Of a stretch of 64,000 nt of DNA, positions 44,365 to 54,861 are shown piece by piece. Location of the stretch: assembly GCF_963675165.1 (NCBI RefSeq), contig NC_087377.1:5518042-5582041 (forward strand), given 5' to 3'. Source of the stretch: Halichondria panicea. Lineage: Eukaryota; Porifera; Demospongiae; Suberitida; Halichondriidae. The position numbers and the translations under genes were made by a program. The first letter of the stretch is position 1; each line of letters opens with the position of its first letter. The notes under the pieces are model-generated. The model was not told where the DNA came from and ran no database searches. It saw only the letters and a program-made list of their open reading frames with translations.

Positions 44365-47300
44365 TACATAATGTGCTGCTACTGTGAGTTCTCCACATAG
44401 CGATCAATCTGGTGCACAGCCAGAATGTGAGTATAATAGCAACCATAATTATAATTGTTATTATCTCTAAGTGTGCCATAGAAATAGATGATTTATAATT
44501 ATACAGATCATATAACCTCACACCGTTGCAAAAGACCTCTTACATCAGACGAAGAAGTTGAAATCCCTCCAAAGCGTCGGATTAAGGATATCGGTGTGTT
44601 TTATTATGCCTCAGTGCATGTGTGTTTGTGTGTCTGTGGAGATTGCTATAATGAGTAAGAGCTTCAATCATAATTATATAGATAGAACACAAGAGGAAAC
44701 GACCGGGCCTGCCTGTGTAAACGGTTGAAACACTCCACGGCCAGTGGCTTATTCAGCTAGGGGCTCAGGGTGCTCAAGCACGCCCCTATAGGCTAAAAAT
44801 TATTACTGTAACTTAATTACTGTTTTTCTGGGAGCTATTCATAAACGGTGAGCGGCACTAGCTATTCAGAATGAAAGCATAGGAGGTCCGACATGCATGC
44901 ATGCACGAATCACTATAAGTTCAGTGCATTTGGCCTGCATGGACGTTATCACGCAACCGCAATGACATCAATGCACTGAATTTGTAGTGATTCATGCACA
45001 CATGTCGGATCTCCTCTGGATTGAAAGCTAAAGCTAATCCAGAGGAGGAATGCCAGTGTCAAAAGGTCACTAATTAAAACACCACGTGGCCCTATGTTTT
45101 ACATGTAAAACTGAGTTTACCCTCGCGCCCCTGAGTTTATACACCATCAATAGCTTCATCCTCTTTATAATCACAACAGAAATCGGTTGAGCTATCGCGC
45201 CCCAGAGGAATCAGCTTGAGAGAGGAGATCCAGGATTTAATTGCAACCTTTGACCTTTTATTGCATTCTTCAAAACCACAAGATATGGAAATTAGCCTTC
45301 CGTGGCTAGGGTATAAATTGTGATGTACTGGCTTGCTGCACTGGATAGGTATAGTAAGCTTTCCAAGCAGGCAAATAAAGAACAGAAGCGCTAAGCTGCT
45401 ATATGCAGCAAAGATCAAGAACCCAAAACAAATCCTTTTGACCCTATTGACCCTGGCGTTCCTCCTCTGCGTTTAATCAGACTCTGACGTCTAATGATCG
45501 ATTGAGACCACACCTTAAAAACGTTGCATGCGCAGGAAAATAGAGCGTGGCTTCAGGTGCCTGGGTGTATAAAATTTGTGCGCGCGCTCTCAGCTACTGC
45601 ATTTCCCAGAAACGCCATGCACTGCTCCACGATATGATGTAGTGATCGCGAATATATATTTAACGGTTTCTAGCTCTTCTATCCACTAGCGATCACCCAG
45701 GGGCTGGGAGGTACTGTAGAGAAGTAATTTTATACTACTGACTATAGCTCTAAGTCTGTTATTAACCTGAGGATTATTTGAAACATAGCCTGTTTGCTTT
45801 GTGTGTTTGTGGAAAAGGGTCGATACAATAGAAAGCTAGAATTGTGTCTGGTTTGCCTCCGTTAGCTGACTCAAACTCTGGGATCCTACTCCAGGAGCCA
45901 TACTTCTCTGCATGAGACTCTAGGCTTCTTTCCTGTGATCCTGTCCACAGTGCATATATCTATCTATGTACCACTAAAAGTAAAACCCTGTTCTCAAATG
46001 TTTCAGCATCATGCATGATCATGCAGTTAGATGGGCGTGGTCCGCCTCCAAAAGGCCACGCCTATCTAGCTTCCAGTCTGGTTTAGCTCCTGAGTTGCTG
46101 TGCTATAGACAGTTACATGCAGTTAAGTCATACGTACATGATATTCATCACTACATGCACTGCATTATATCACTCTTCTGGTTTCTTAATAATCATGTCA
46201 CGTCACCAGCCGAGGGTTTGCACTTTAGTGCTCTAGTCTTTACTCTCAGGTTGTTGAATCACTCTGTGTCAACTTTTCTCTTTCCCTGCGGCTGTGAAAC
46301 CAAAACAGCAAAGGACATTGCTTGACTTGGTTACTATGTATTTAGCTAAGTGCTATATAGAATGTCTTCATGCTATGGATAAGCTGTATACTGTTCATAA
46401 ACGTAATTTGCAGTATAGTCCATCATAATTTTTACACACTACGGGCCTTGACCTCCCACGACTTTTATTAAGCAGTCCTCTGCTCAGCTTATTATAGCAC
46501 AGTTTTTAAAAATGACACAACTGTATTAGCGTGAAACAATTCGCATTATAGGGTGTGGCTAGATTATAGTCCGCATGCATGCTCAGTACCTGTCTTTTGT
46601 TATACAATGTGGCTAAGAGAATTAACCTAGCTCTAAATGGTCGACTAAGCCACTCAGCCACTATCACCAAACAGATAAATACTATATACCAGAAGGAGCA
46701 CGCTGCAAACCACAGTCACCTAAATCAACTGGAAATGCCGCAAAAGTGGGCGTGGCCCCAACAATCGCTTGTGTGACGCACGCGCATCAGCACCTATACC
46801 TATATACTTGTTTTTCTAGACCTGCCAACTGTACTACTATATAGCGCGGCAATGAGTGAGACACCGAGAGTGAGATACAAAGATAATTAATTTGTTCAAG
46901 GTCAGGAGGGTGCATGAGTACCCTCTGATACCTACTAGATGCGCCCGTGGGGTATGCTATTAAATTAATTACCGCTCAAGTTTTTATACTTGATCATAAG
47001 TAATCATGATTTAATGACTGCAGGTGCACAAAATGCATCAGGAGGGCCAACAGAAAGTAGTGAGAAGGGAAAGAGTGAACCTAAACTTGTTACCAAGACT
47101 GAGGAGACAACACAATCTGGTCGAAAACGCGGAAGAGACCCACCTGCTAGCAACCAAAAGAGAGCAAAAGCGATACGGCCAGGAAAGATCGAAGGTGATC
47201 AAGTTCTCATGAAGATTGGCCGCAAGCTTGGAGACGAGTGGATGGATGTTGGTGTGGCATTAGGAATGGAGTACATGGACCTTAAAAACACAATTGAAAG

Positions 47301-47451
47301 TAACCCCAAAATACCGCACCACCTCAAACCAATGGAAATGTTTCAAAAGTGGAAAAATAAAGCTGGTGACTCTTTCACGTATGCAACACTGGCCACAGCA
47401 CTGGAAGAAGCTGACCTCGATACATGCGCACAAACAAACTGTTATGAATAA
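44365..47451 (+). CDS. Death-domain protein 3, partial, paralogue of the ZU5-Death gene
   Basis: Three pieces match the 3' exons of the 14.9-kb gene. 44365-44426 is a shortened copy of the exon at 19716 and has an in-frame stop, so it is dead or skipped. 44507-44593 is exactly 87 bases like 19924-20010 and reads DHITSHRCKRPLTSDEEVEI. 47024-47451 is the Death exon (acceptor CTGCAG, stop TAA). The Death exon has a long Lys/Arg-rich lead (SGRKRGRDPPASNQKRAK), which looks like a bipartite nuclear localisation signal. The Death domain follows (MKIGRKLGDEWMDVGVALGM, then MEMFQKWKNKAGDSFTYATL). No ZU5 exon is visible upstream. It is either a 5'-truncated duplicate or a gene whose first exons I could not find. 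The basic lead is unlike the other two Death genes. Confidence 0.65.
44880..45016. repeat. Palindromic repeat, about 137 bases
   Basis: AGGAGGTCCGACATGCATGC and its near inverse ending near 45016; the arms also share CGAATCACTATAAGTTCAGTGCA-like sequence. It lies in the intron of Death gene 3. Confidence 0.6.
45017..47023. other. Long intron or spacer with weak open frames
   Basis: No convincing exon on the plus strand. On the minus strand an open frame (about 45475-45137) has a hydrophobic segment followed by a Cys-containing tail, but no ATG or splice context that I trust. Confidence 0.35.
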
Positions 47452-47493
47452 TGATAGATCTAGGACCACTTTATTTTTAACACTTCATACATT

Positions 47494-47560
47494 CTATTAT
47501 GCCTCGAGGCGTAGCCGCACGAGGGATACGGTAAAGCTGACTGTGTGTGTCTGTCCATAG
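47494..47560 (+). repeat. Repeat family A, 5' end only
   Basis: ATGCCTCGAGGCGTAGCCGC and the following GGGATACGGTAAAGCTGACT, cut off at the next inverted-repeat element. It lies 40 bases past the stop of Death gene 3, presumably in its 3' UTR. Confidence 0.7.
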
Positions 47561-47565
47561 ATACT

Positions 47566-48126
47566 ATCCGACTAGAAAAACATTTGCAATGTGAAAAATT
47601 GCTAGGATTGGCCAGGGGAACCACAAAAAAGCGTGGAAACAAGAAATCAGACGAGAGCATAACTCCAATCCGTTACAACGTCAATCACATGTACTGGTAG
47701 TTTTCCATGTTTTCTCGTCCATGCGCCAATATACCACGCAATTTTTACTGGTGCATGGAGTGATGACCATGCAATCCCTATATATTTATATTTTGAAATG
47801 TGCGGGCATATAATCATGTGATTTGTACTGAATTGATGTTCCTAATACATGGAGTCTTGAGCACAGGTATACACAGTCCATCCATGCGTAGTAACATTCA
47901 CGGACCGTACTCAGTCTGGTGACCTGCATGGAATGATGTGGTGGATGGAAGCTGCATGGTAGATGGATCTGGAACACAGTATATATACTATGCATTGTAC
48001 ATGTTCATGACGTTGTAACGGATTGGAGTTATGCTCTCGTCTGATTTCTTGTTTCCACGCTTTTTTGTGGTTCCCCTGGCAAATCCTAGCAATTTTTCAC
48101 ATTGCAAATGTTTTTCTAGTCGGATT
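47566..48126. mobile_element. 561-bp element with 118-base inverted repeats
   Basis: Arms 47566-47683 and 48008-48126 are inverses with few mismatches, starting ATCCGACTAGAAAAACATTT. This produces the same shadow reading frame on both strands. The interior (47684-48007) is non-coding. Related single arms are at about 13890, 14190 and 16165. Confidence 0.8.
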
Positions 48127-48235
48127 CCCTTTCTTTTTCAGTACAGAAGTATAAATTTACGTATTATAACATGCATAAGTGGAACGTCAAGAGGCAGTAC
48201 AGAAGTTCAAGAAGAGAAGACAGGACTAATCAGAT
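48118..48235 (+). repeat. Two-copy block, also at 55405-55505
   Basis: Both copies read AGTCGGATTCC, then TTTTCAGTACA, then ATGCATAAG, then AGAAGTTCAAGAAGAGAAGA (or the close variant at 55405). The block follows directly from the inverted-repeat element here, but at 55405 only its last bases are present. Confidence 0.6.
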
Positions 48236-48509
48236 ATCTTCTCGAATGTCTCTGGACTAATAATAAAATTATTGCTTGATAATTTATGTTGAATTTGTGA
48301 ATCAGTATTAAATAACAGCCATTTTAATTAAGAACATGATATCTAGCCAGTGCATATAGCATGCCTGTCAGAGAAAGGGAGCTAGAGCTGAACAGTGTAA
48401 AGAAAAGCAACACCTCAGGCTCTGGAAAAGCACTGCACTGATTTTAGGCGCAGGGTTTCTTAGCCACGCCTATCTATTATTTGGCCACACAATTGCTGAG
48501 TCATTAAAG

Positions 48510-51500
48510 ATGGCGGAATTGTCTAGGTAAGAGAAATAGAGACTGAGAGGTCATCTGCCTCGTGGAAGCAATCTCAAATCTGAAGAAGCGCTTTGTAATC
48601 CAGGTTGTAGTCGTTTGGAAACCAAGTGCAGAATGTCCTGGAGATGGCTGTACTTGGAGTAAATGCTGGGCAAGAAACTTACTTACCGTATATCTTCTAA
48701 TTTATCGGACACTTCTAATTACCCCGGACACTCTTTTGGGCAATTTTTGTTGTTCTAATACAACGGACACTCCAGTACTTTAATATTACATTTGTTCTAA
48801 ATATCCGGACAATACCTTGAAAAGTTGAGTTACCATTCATTGACGGCAAGTAAGACTTAGAGTGCTGCAGTTAGATAGCTTTGAGTAGCTAGTTTTAGAT
48901 AGCTAGTGCAACTATTCAGTCGTACCCTGTTCTATTAAACTTAGCTAGCTCGCATGCAGCTGCTTGCTTGTTCTAATTATTCCGGACACTTCACATGCTC
49001 TATAAAAATCTGTTCCAATTATACCCGGACAATTTCCAAAATAATTATTTTTTGCTGTCCGATAAATTAGAAGATATACGGTACTTACTTAGTCAGTCCA
49101 GGAGAGAGGGATTGGAAACGGAAGTGGGCCTCGGAAAACATCCGCGCCTCGCTTTCTTGTCTTCTTTTCTTGCCTCAAATGAGGAAAACTCATTGCATAA
49201 GCGGTGAAAGAAGAGGGAAAGAGACACAATCAGCAGTGCATTGGTACATGGTAATAGTAAGGAGAATGTGCAGAGCTAGTGGTACAGACTACACCCGACT
49301 CTATGTGTTTCATTTATTGGATACTTGTTTCACAGTAGATATAAAATCATCAGAGGATGCTTAGTTCCCTGAAATTGTGAATGTATTTGTGACTGTCAGA
49401 GGCTTCTCTTTTGCTGCCAACTTAATGAAAAAGAAAACCATCAAGAAGTCCACTAGTTTGAGGCAATAACCATGATCATTCACACGACAAGATACATAAT
49501 ACACCATGTAACTTTCTAATTGTTTTCACTTTTGATGAATCAATTGTACGAAGTTTCTATATTATTATACTAGGCTGGTGAGCATACATTTCAATTTCCA
49601 ATTCATTAAGTATAATTGTGACCTGGCATGCAAAAAGGTACCTATCCCCAAAAATTGAAATTCTGAGATTTGTCATCCATCTCAAACTTTAATACATCAA
49701 AAACATGTCTGCAAAAAAGAAACACTAAGTTGTCAATGGTTTCGCAGCTAAGTCCCTAGCAACAGTAATCACTCTAAATGTGCGTGGGCGTTATGGGGAC
49801 AGCTTTGCTCGTTTGTGTAACTGTTCGTTGCTGGCGGGTTCCGGTACTGAAATTTTTGGTCACGTAACGTCTTCAGCTACATTTTAGATCAAAATTGAAT
49901 GTTTCCAACAGGCAGTCTTGTGAAGTTCAAGTAAGCTCGAACAATTTACCTAGAAGGACTTATTTCTTGGTCTTCAAAAAAATTTATCAAAATCAAGACA
50001 AGAGGTGGTAGATCTAGTTGAGGGTCCCAGAACTGTGTTTCAAACAACTCTCCATTGGCATTCCTTGCTTTAATTTAGTTCTTCTGGTAGACCAGGAGTA
50101 GAGTCAACATCTTTATAACTTTTTGACTGGGTGTAACTTTGGCTAGGAAGAAGATAGGGAGGCCAACTTGGAGTCTAATGAAAGCTCATTACCTACTGAA
50201 GCCATGTGTGTACTTCATTGTGATGTAAGGGGAAATCCAGCCCTGGTTGCCATGGAAAATGCATGTGTCCTGGAATGTGACCATGTGTAAACTTTACTAC
50301 CAATTTACCACAAAGCTGTAAAAGTTGGATAGGTACCTTTTTGCATGCCAGGTCACAATTACATACACTTGGAGACAGCAAAACACTCCACAGCACTGCC
50401 AGTTGCTTTCTAAGTGTAAAACAAGTGGGATCAAACCGAACAACATTAATTAACAAAAACTTACACAATAAAAATGATTATTACAGCTATAATTATGATT
50501 AGTTTAGCACTCTAATCAGACAGGAGCTTTGATTCGAGACTGAAGATACTAAGCAGGTCTTTGTTGATAGAATTGACAGTGCTAAGCTTTTAATTTTCTT
50601 GCTGCCAGAGGTTCATTGGCCTTGGAAAACATGAAGATTTGCAAACTGATGTTGTTGTTGAAGAAGGTAAATAGTCTAGTCTATAGTATAAAAGTAAGTA
50701 GTGTATAGTATACAGTAATGTGACTTTATCAACCTACGAGTGCTTTTTAACATTAACATTTCATTTTACATGGATAAAGTAACGAAGTGAAGTGTTGAAA
50801 GTCTGTAGGGCCAGGGAACACCTAGTGGGTTCGGGTATCGTCCAAGCACCTCCTGAAGAACGGAAATTGATTGTACTACTATTGTAAGTTTTAAATATCG
50901 CACGGTGTTGTGGCTGTGGTGAAGTGTGGGGGACTAGTGACAAAATGGACGGGTGTTTTTTCTGTTCAATTACTAGTGGGTCATCATGCTCATAGCCACC
51001 ATGACATTTGTATAATAACCTTCATACATGGAGTCATTATTATTAATAACGTTCATCTTTTCTCAGGTCGCTTTGAAAGACTACCGTCGCTTGTTGACAG
51101 GACAGTGTTCTTGGCATCAACCTCTGTATATAGAAAATGTAAGTCTTATTACTGTATCAAGCAATAATTATATCGTTACCTCTCTGGCCTCTTTTCTGGA
51201 GGAAGACTCACTGCTAGGGGTTGGTAGTTCTATTATTCATTCCCACATTATTCCACATCCCATGTACTCGCAACTTTCATCAGACCTACAGATGTTTATA
51301 CTACTGACTCGACTGACCTGTATTTCCAAAACCTGCCTATTATTCTCACTAATGTTCCCATGATACCAGCATAAATCTTCCCCAAAATTATGCCAGCACT
51401 ACCAACCCCTACCCGGGAGAGCTCTCACTTGTTTGCACCCCACTCTACAACTCTAAATGATAGCAAACATTTGTTTGATATACTGACATTAATTAATGCT

Positions 51501-51648
51501 GATATAAATTCTTTTTCAGAATCAATTTCGCCAAATTTCTACAATGCACAATGGCGTAGTCTCAAGTCTCAATGCCGTCTATTTATATGCAAGAAAGCAA
51601 GGAAAACTCTTTGGAAGAGTTCACTGGAGTAATGCTCACTGTAGCTAA
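48510..51648 (+). CDS. Small protein of unknown function, 91 residues
   Basis: Four exons fit in phase: 48510-48526 (MAELS, AAAG-ATGG start context, donor AG/GTAAGAG), 50609-50666, 51067-51138 and 51520-51648 (TAA). The predicted protein contains ENMKICKLMLLLKKVALKDY, then RLLTGQCSWHQPLYI, then QFRQISTMHNGVVSSLNAVY and ends WSNAHCS. There is no signal peptide and no low complexity; the Lys/Leu-rich helix could be amphipathic. I do not recognise the family; the size and basic character would suit a small mitochondrial or ribosome-associated factor, but that is a guess. The long first intron carries two transposons (48685-49082 and 49618-50356). The model depends on splice sites and phase only. 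Confidence 0.5.
48685..49082. mobile_element. 398-bp MITE, 8-bp target duplication (hAT-like)
   Basis: Ends ACCGTATATCTTCTAATTTA and the inverse; it repeats TTCTAATTA/CGGACAC motifs inside. Flanks ACTTACTT at 48677-48684 and 49083-49090. The 8-bp duplication is typical of hAT elements. It sits in intron 1 of the small gene. Confidence 0.8.
49618..50356. mobile_element. 739-bp element with about 30-base inverted ends
   Basis: Ends GTGACCTGGCATGCAAAAAG and exact inverse, extending to GGTACCTATCC. AATT flanks both sides (49614-49617 and 50357-50360). No coding sense was seen. Confidence 0.7.
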
Positions 51649-52025
51649 CCTGGAGCTGTATAGACATAGCCTTTTACTGTACCTACAGACCTACCTAAGC
51701 ATTATTTATTTGTCAGCCATAATCATAAATTTTTATTTTTGTCTTTAGATTCTGGTAAAGAAGAAAACCCACCAGGAATGTATTCCCCTCCCTTCTGTGT
51801 ATTTTTTTAGTATTCACGGTGTGTATGAATGGGTTCTGAGCGCTTTTGCGTAAGAGAAAAAAACAGCTCGTTACTAAGGCTTGAATGAAATTTTCGGGGT
51901 CAAAGGTCGCGTCCTGGGCAGCTCTTTTTATACTCAAAACTCGCTCCGGGATCCGGAAGTTGCTAATCCGGTAATTAAAGCCAACATGCTCGTTTAAGCG
52001 AGGCGAGGATGTTTATCGAGGTCAT

Positions 52026-52261
52026 ACCGTATAGCGCGAAATTTTCGAGGCACTTATATTTCGTGGATTGGCCTCTAAAAACCATTTCGTTGCACAATGT
52101 TCGCGGAATAGCTGCTTACCGGAAGCCACGCCTTTAAATCTTTGCATGATAGCAGGTAATTCTAATTAAAGAACACTTTTTGTGGACTTAATTTTCGTGT
52201 AGAATTCTAACCCACGAAATCCGCGAAAATTAAGCCCCTCGAAAATTTCGCGCTATACGGT
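52026..52261. mobile_element. 236-bp MITE, ACCGTATAGCG inverted ends
   Basis: Nearly identical to 17801-18037 in opposite orientation, including GGAAGCCACGCCTTTAAATC in the middle. Confidence 0.8.
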
Positions 52262-52599
52262 ATGTGAAGTACATTGAAATCTACTTCCGTTTCCAATCCC
52301 TCCTCCTACATCTATGGTCAAGAGCGGTGAAACGTCGAAATAGTGCAATTTTTAAAATGACAATATTCATTCATTAAAATGTTCATGGATTATGAAATGA
52401 GAGATACAAAGAGAGAAAAGGCTAAATAAACTATCTTGTCTTGCCAGTTCCTTGATGTGGCCTTTCCCTGCAGAGATAGAACAGTTTGAACATGAGCCAA
52501 AATAATTGAAATATTGCTAAACACGGGCAAACCCACTGCCAATCCTATGTAAAACCTACTGGTTTTACTAATAAAATTAATTACTGTAATAGTATCTAT

Positions 52600-54155
52600 G
52601 GTCTGTCTGTCTGTCTGTGTGTGTATTCCAGCTATAACTGCTCAAGGGTTGCAATGCGACGAAAACTAACAGCTTCTATAGGCTTCTAACCACGTTCTTT
52701 TGGATTTTGATTTGTGGATTAGCAAACTAAAGCTTCTTTCTCGAGTTATGGCTAGTTTGACTCACATTGAAGGCTGTTGCAGTCTCTTCAGAATCTTTCA
52801 TAGCATCATCTGTCCGCACAAACTTTCTATTCAACATATGAGTTAGCCTTGCACTAAAGCGCTAGCTTTTTGTTAGCTACAATACTCAGAAAATATCTGT
52901 TAAAACAGCTAGCTAGCATGCAGTAGCCATTTGTGAAATTGATCTCTTTGGACACACCCTTTAATTATTCCTGTGGATGTAATGCGCATGCGCACTCATT
53001 CCCCCATGTGTAAGAAAATAATATCCAAGATCCAGATCCAGATCTAGTTGGGCGGAGTCCAACCAACGCTGCGCTCTGGGTTGGGTATCAGTACACGTAG
53101 CAGTTTTGTTCCACCGGTACTTGAGACAGAGTATGAATATTGTTTAATCTTTAAGTGGCTGACAACCGCATGGCTCAGGGGTGCGATATAAAGAAATCAA
53201 TTAACTATTTGGATGGCTATTCTAGCTGACTGGATCTAGCTATAGTTGTTTTGGAATTCAAGAAAGACCTCAGACTCTTAGAGAAAGTAGAAGAATACTT
53301 TAGCCTGTAATATAAGATTTAGTACAGGCAGAAATAAACTTTTTCATAATAGTTAGACATCTAGCACAAGGAGAGGTACAGCCAGCTATAAGACTACCCC
53401 AAGGCTTCTGAGAAGCTTTTCGAAGACCAAAGAAGGCATACATAACACAGGTTTTGTCCAAACTAATGATCTAATCTTATTGGTAGCACAACAAAACTTA
53501 AAACAAAGACAAGTCCTTTTAATTAATTAATACATACTGTTCAAGCTTCATTCATAGATGCTAAGATAGACTATGCTTCTTTTCTAGTAGCCTAGATATC
53601 CAGCAGGAGCTGTTTCTGCATTCTCCAGAGAAATACAGTGTCCCAGCTCGCCTTGTCAGCTAAATTGAGCTGTAAGGTTTCCCACTTGAACGCAGCAATC
53701 TGATTGGGCTGCAAATTTCTTGCAGTGGGAACAAAACTGCTACATGTACTGATACCCAACCATGAGCGAAGCGTTGGTTGGACTCCGCCCAACTAATCCA
53801 GATCCTCCTGGCAGAATCATCTTTGTCTTGAGGGCCTGGTAAGCCACAAAGCACTACCATATAACAATATAGATAACAATATGCATGTACACAGGTCTTT
53901 TCTTCTTAGATACACTGAACTACAGATCCTGGAAGAATCAATTTTCTTCTTTCTTGAGGTCCTGGTAAGCCACATAATACAATAAATAACAACAATAGAT
54001 GCATGTAAATAAGTCTTTTCTTCTCAGTGACTTTATATAGATAAGCTAACTTTATATAAAATTCATTATAGAAACTAATATAACACTCTAATACTTTTGA
54101 GCGAAAGCAAAAACATGGCGAGAGGCATTAGCACAGCGCCAGCTTGAACACTAGT
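52600..54155 (+). repeat. Second copy of the 38.7-kb repeat, split by an insertion
   Basis: 52600-53044 and 53796-54155 together match 38720-39527 closely, from the (TCTG)n stretch to AGCGCCAGCTTGAACACTAG. The 751-bp element between them is absent at 38.7 kb. Confidence 0.85.
53045..53795. mobile_element. 751-bp TIR transposon, 9-bp target duplication
   Basis: Inverted arms of about 67 bases with a few mismatches, starting TAGTTGGGCGGAGTCCAACC. Flanks ATCCAGATC at 53036-53044 and 53796-53804. The empty site is visible in the sister repeat near 39182 (CAAGATCCTCCTGG). The interior is non-coding. Confidence 0.85.
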
Positions 54156-54861
54156 TTACACTCACTGTTTCCATTTTTATAGCTGAAAGCATTTGCAAGT
54201 AGCCTTTTAAAACTGTTCTAAAATCGGTAGTCTCTAAAATATTGTCTCTAAGTGGAGTGAGATGATTGGACTATGGTAGGAGAATCTTGGGTGTTACCAT
54301 CATTGTTTTTGGTCACTCTTTCTAGAATGTCTCTGCATGTACAGGCAGCTGCTTCCCTAATTGTAGCACAATTGCTTTTGGCCTCAGGGTTACTTACTTA
54401 GTAGTTCTTTTTTCATAGTATCTGTATGAGCAAAAGCAAGAGTTCAAAAGGTATAGAAGTGTAAAACATGTTATAATTGTGATTATTGTTAGGTGAGAAT
54501 GAGCCGGTTCAATTCTTGGGCTACTGGCAGCACGTCTTGCACCCCTAATGCACATAATTATTGAGGAACATAGTAGGGAGAAAGAGAGCCTGCATCGTAA
54601 CCAACTCATGGTTGTGTTGGTCGCGTTGTACGGAGAGTAGTGATGCCGTATGTGATAGTATAGCAGCATTGCCCAGAGTGGCAGAACAATGTAGGTAAAT
54701 TAAAGAGCTGCATGCATGTGCTCCACTTCTCTTACTCTTAATTTGTTCGTATGCTCTTTTTTCCTTGACATTTTCGTGCTTTCTATATATACGTGTGCAC
54801 ATAGTGAAGACTTTCAAAAAGCTGTTCGCATCGATGTAGCGCCATCGGCCGCCATGTTGTT
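54156..54861. other. Upstream region of the WDFY3-like gene
   Basis: No exon or named repeat recognised. The end (CGCCATCGGCCGCCATG) is GC-rich compared with its surroundings, as expected close to a transcription start. Confidence 0.4.

Noticed and set aside
45137-45475. Minus-strand open frame with a hydrophobic segment and Cys-containing tail, possibly a secreted peptide
   Set aside because: The apparent start is TTG, a stop precedes it without any ATG, and no splice context was convincing.
46011-46325. 104-residue open frame starting at an ATG
   Set aside because: Composition unlike coding exons here, no domain, no splice context.
47460-48279. Same predicted peptide on both strands, as if a duplicated gene
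   Set aside because: Caused by the 118-base inverted arms of the element at 47566-48126.
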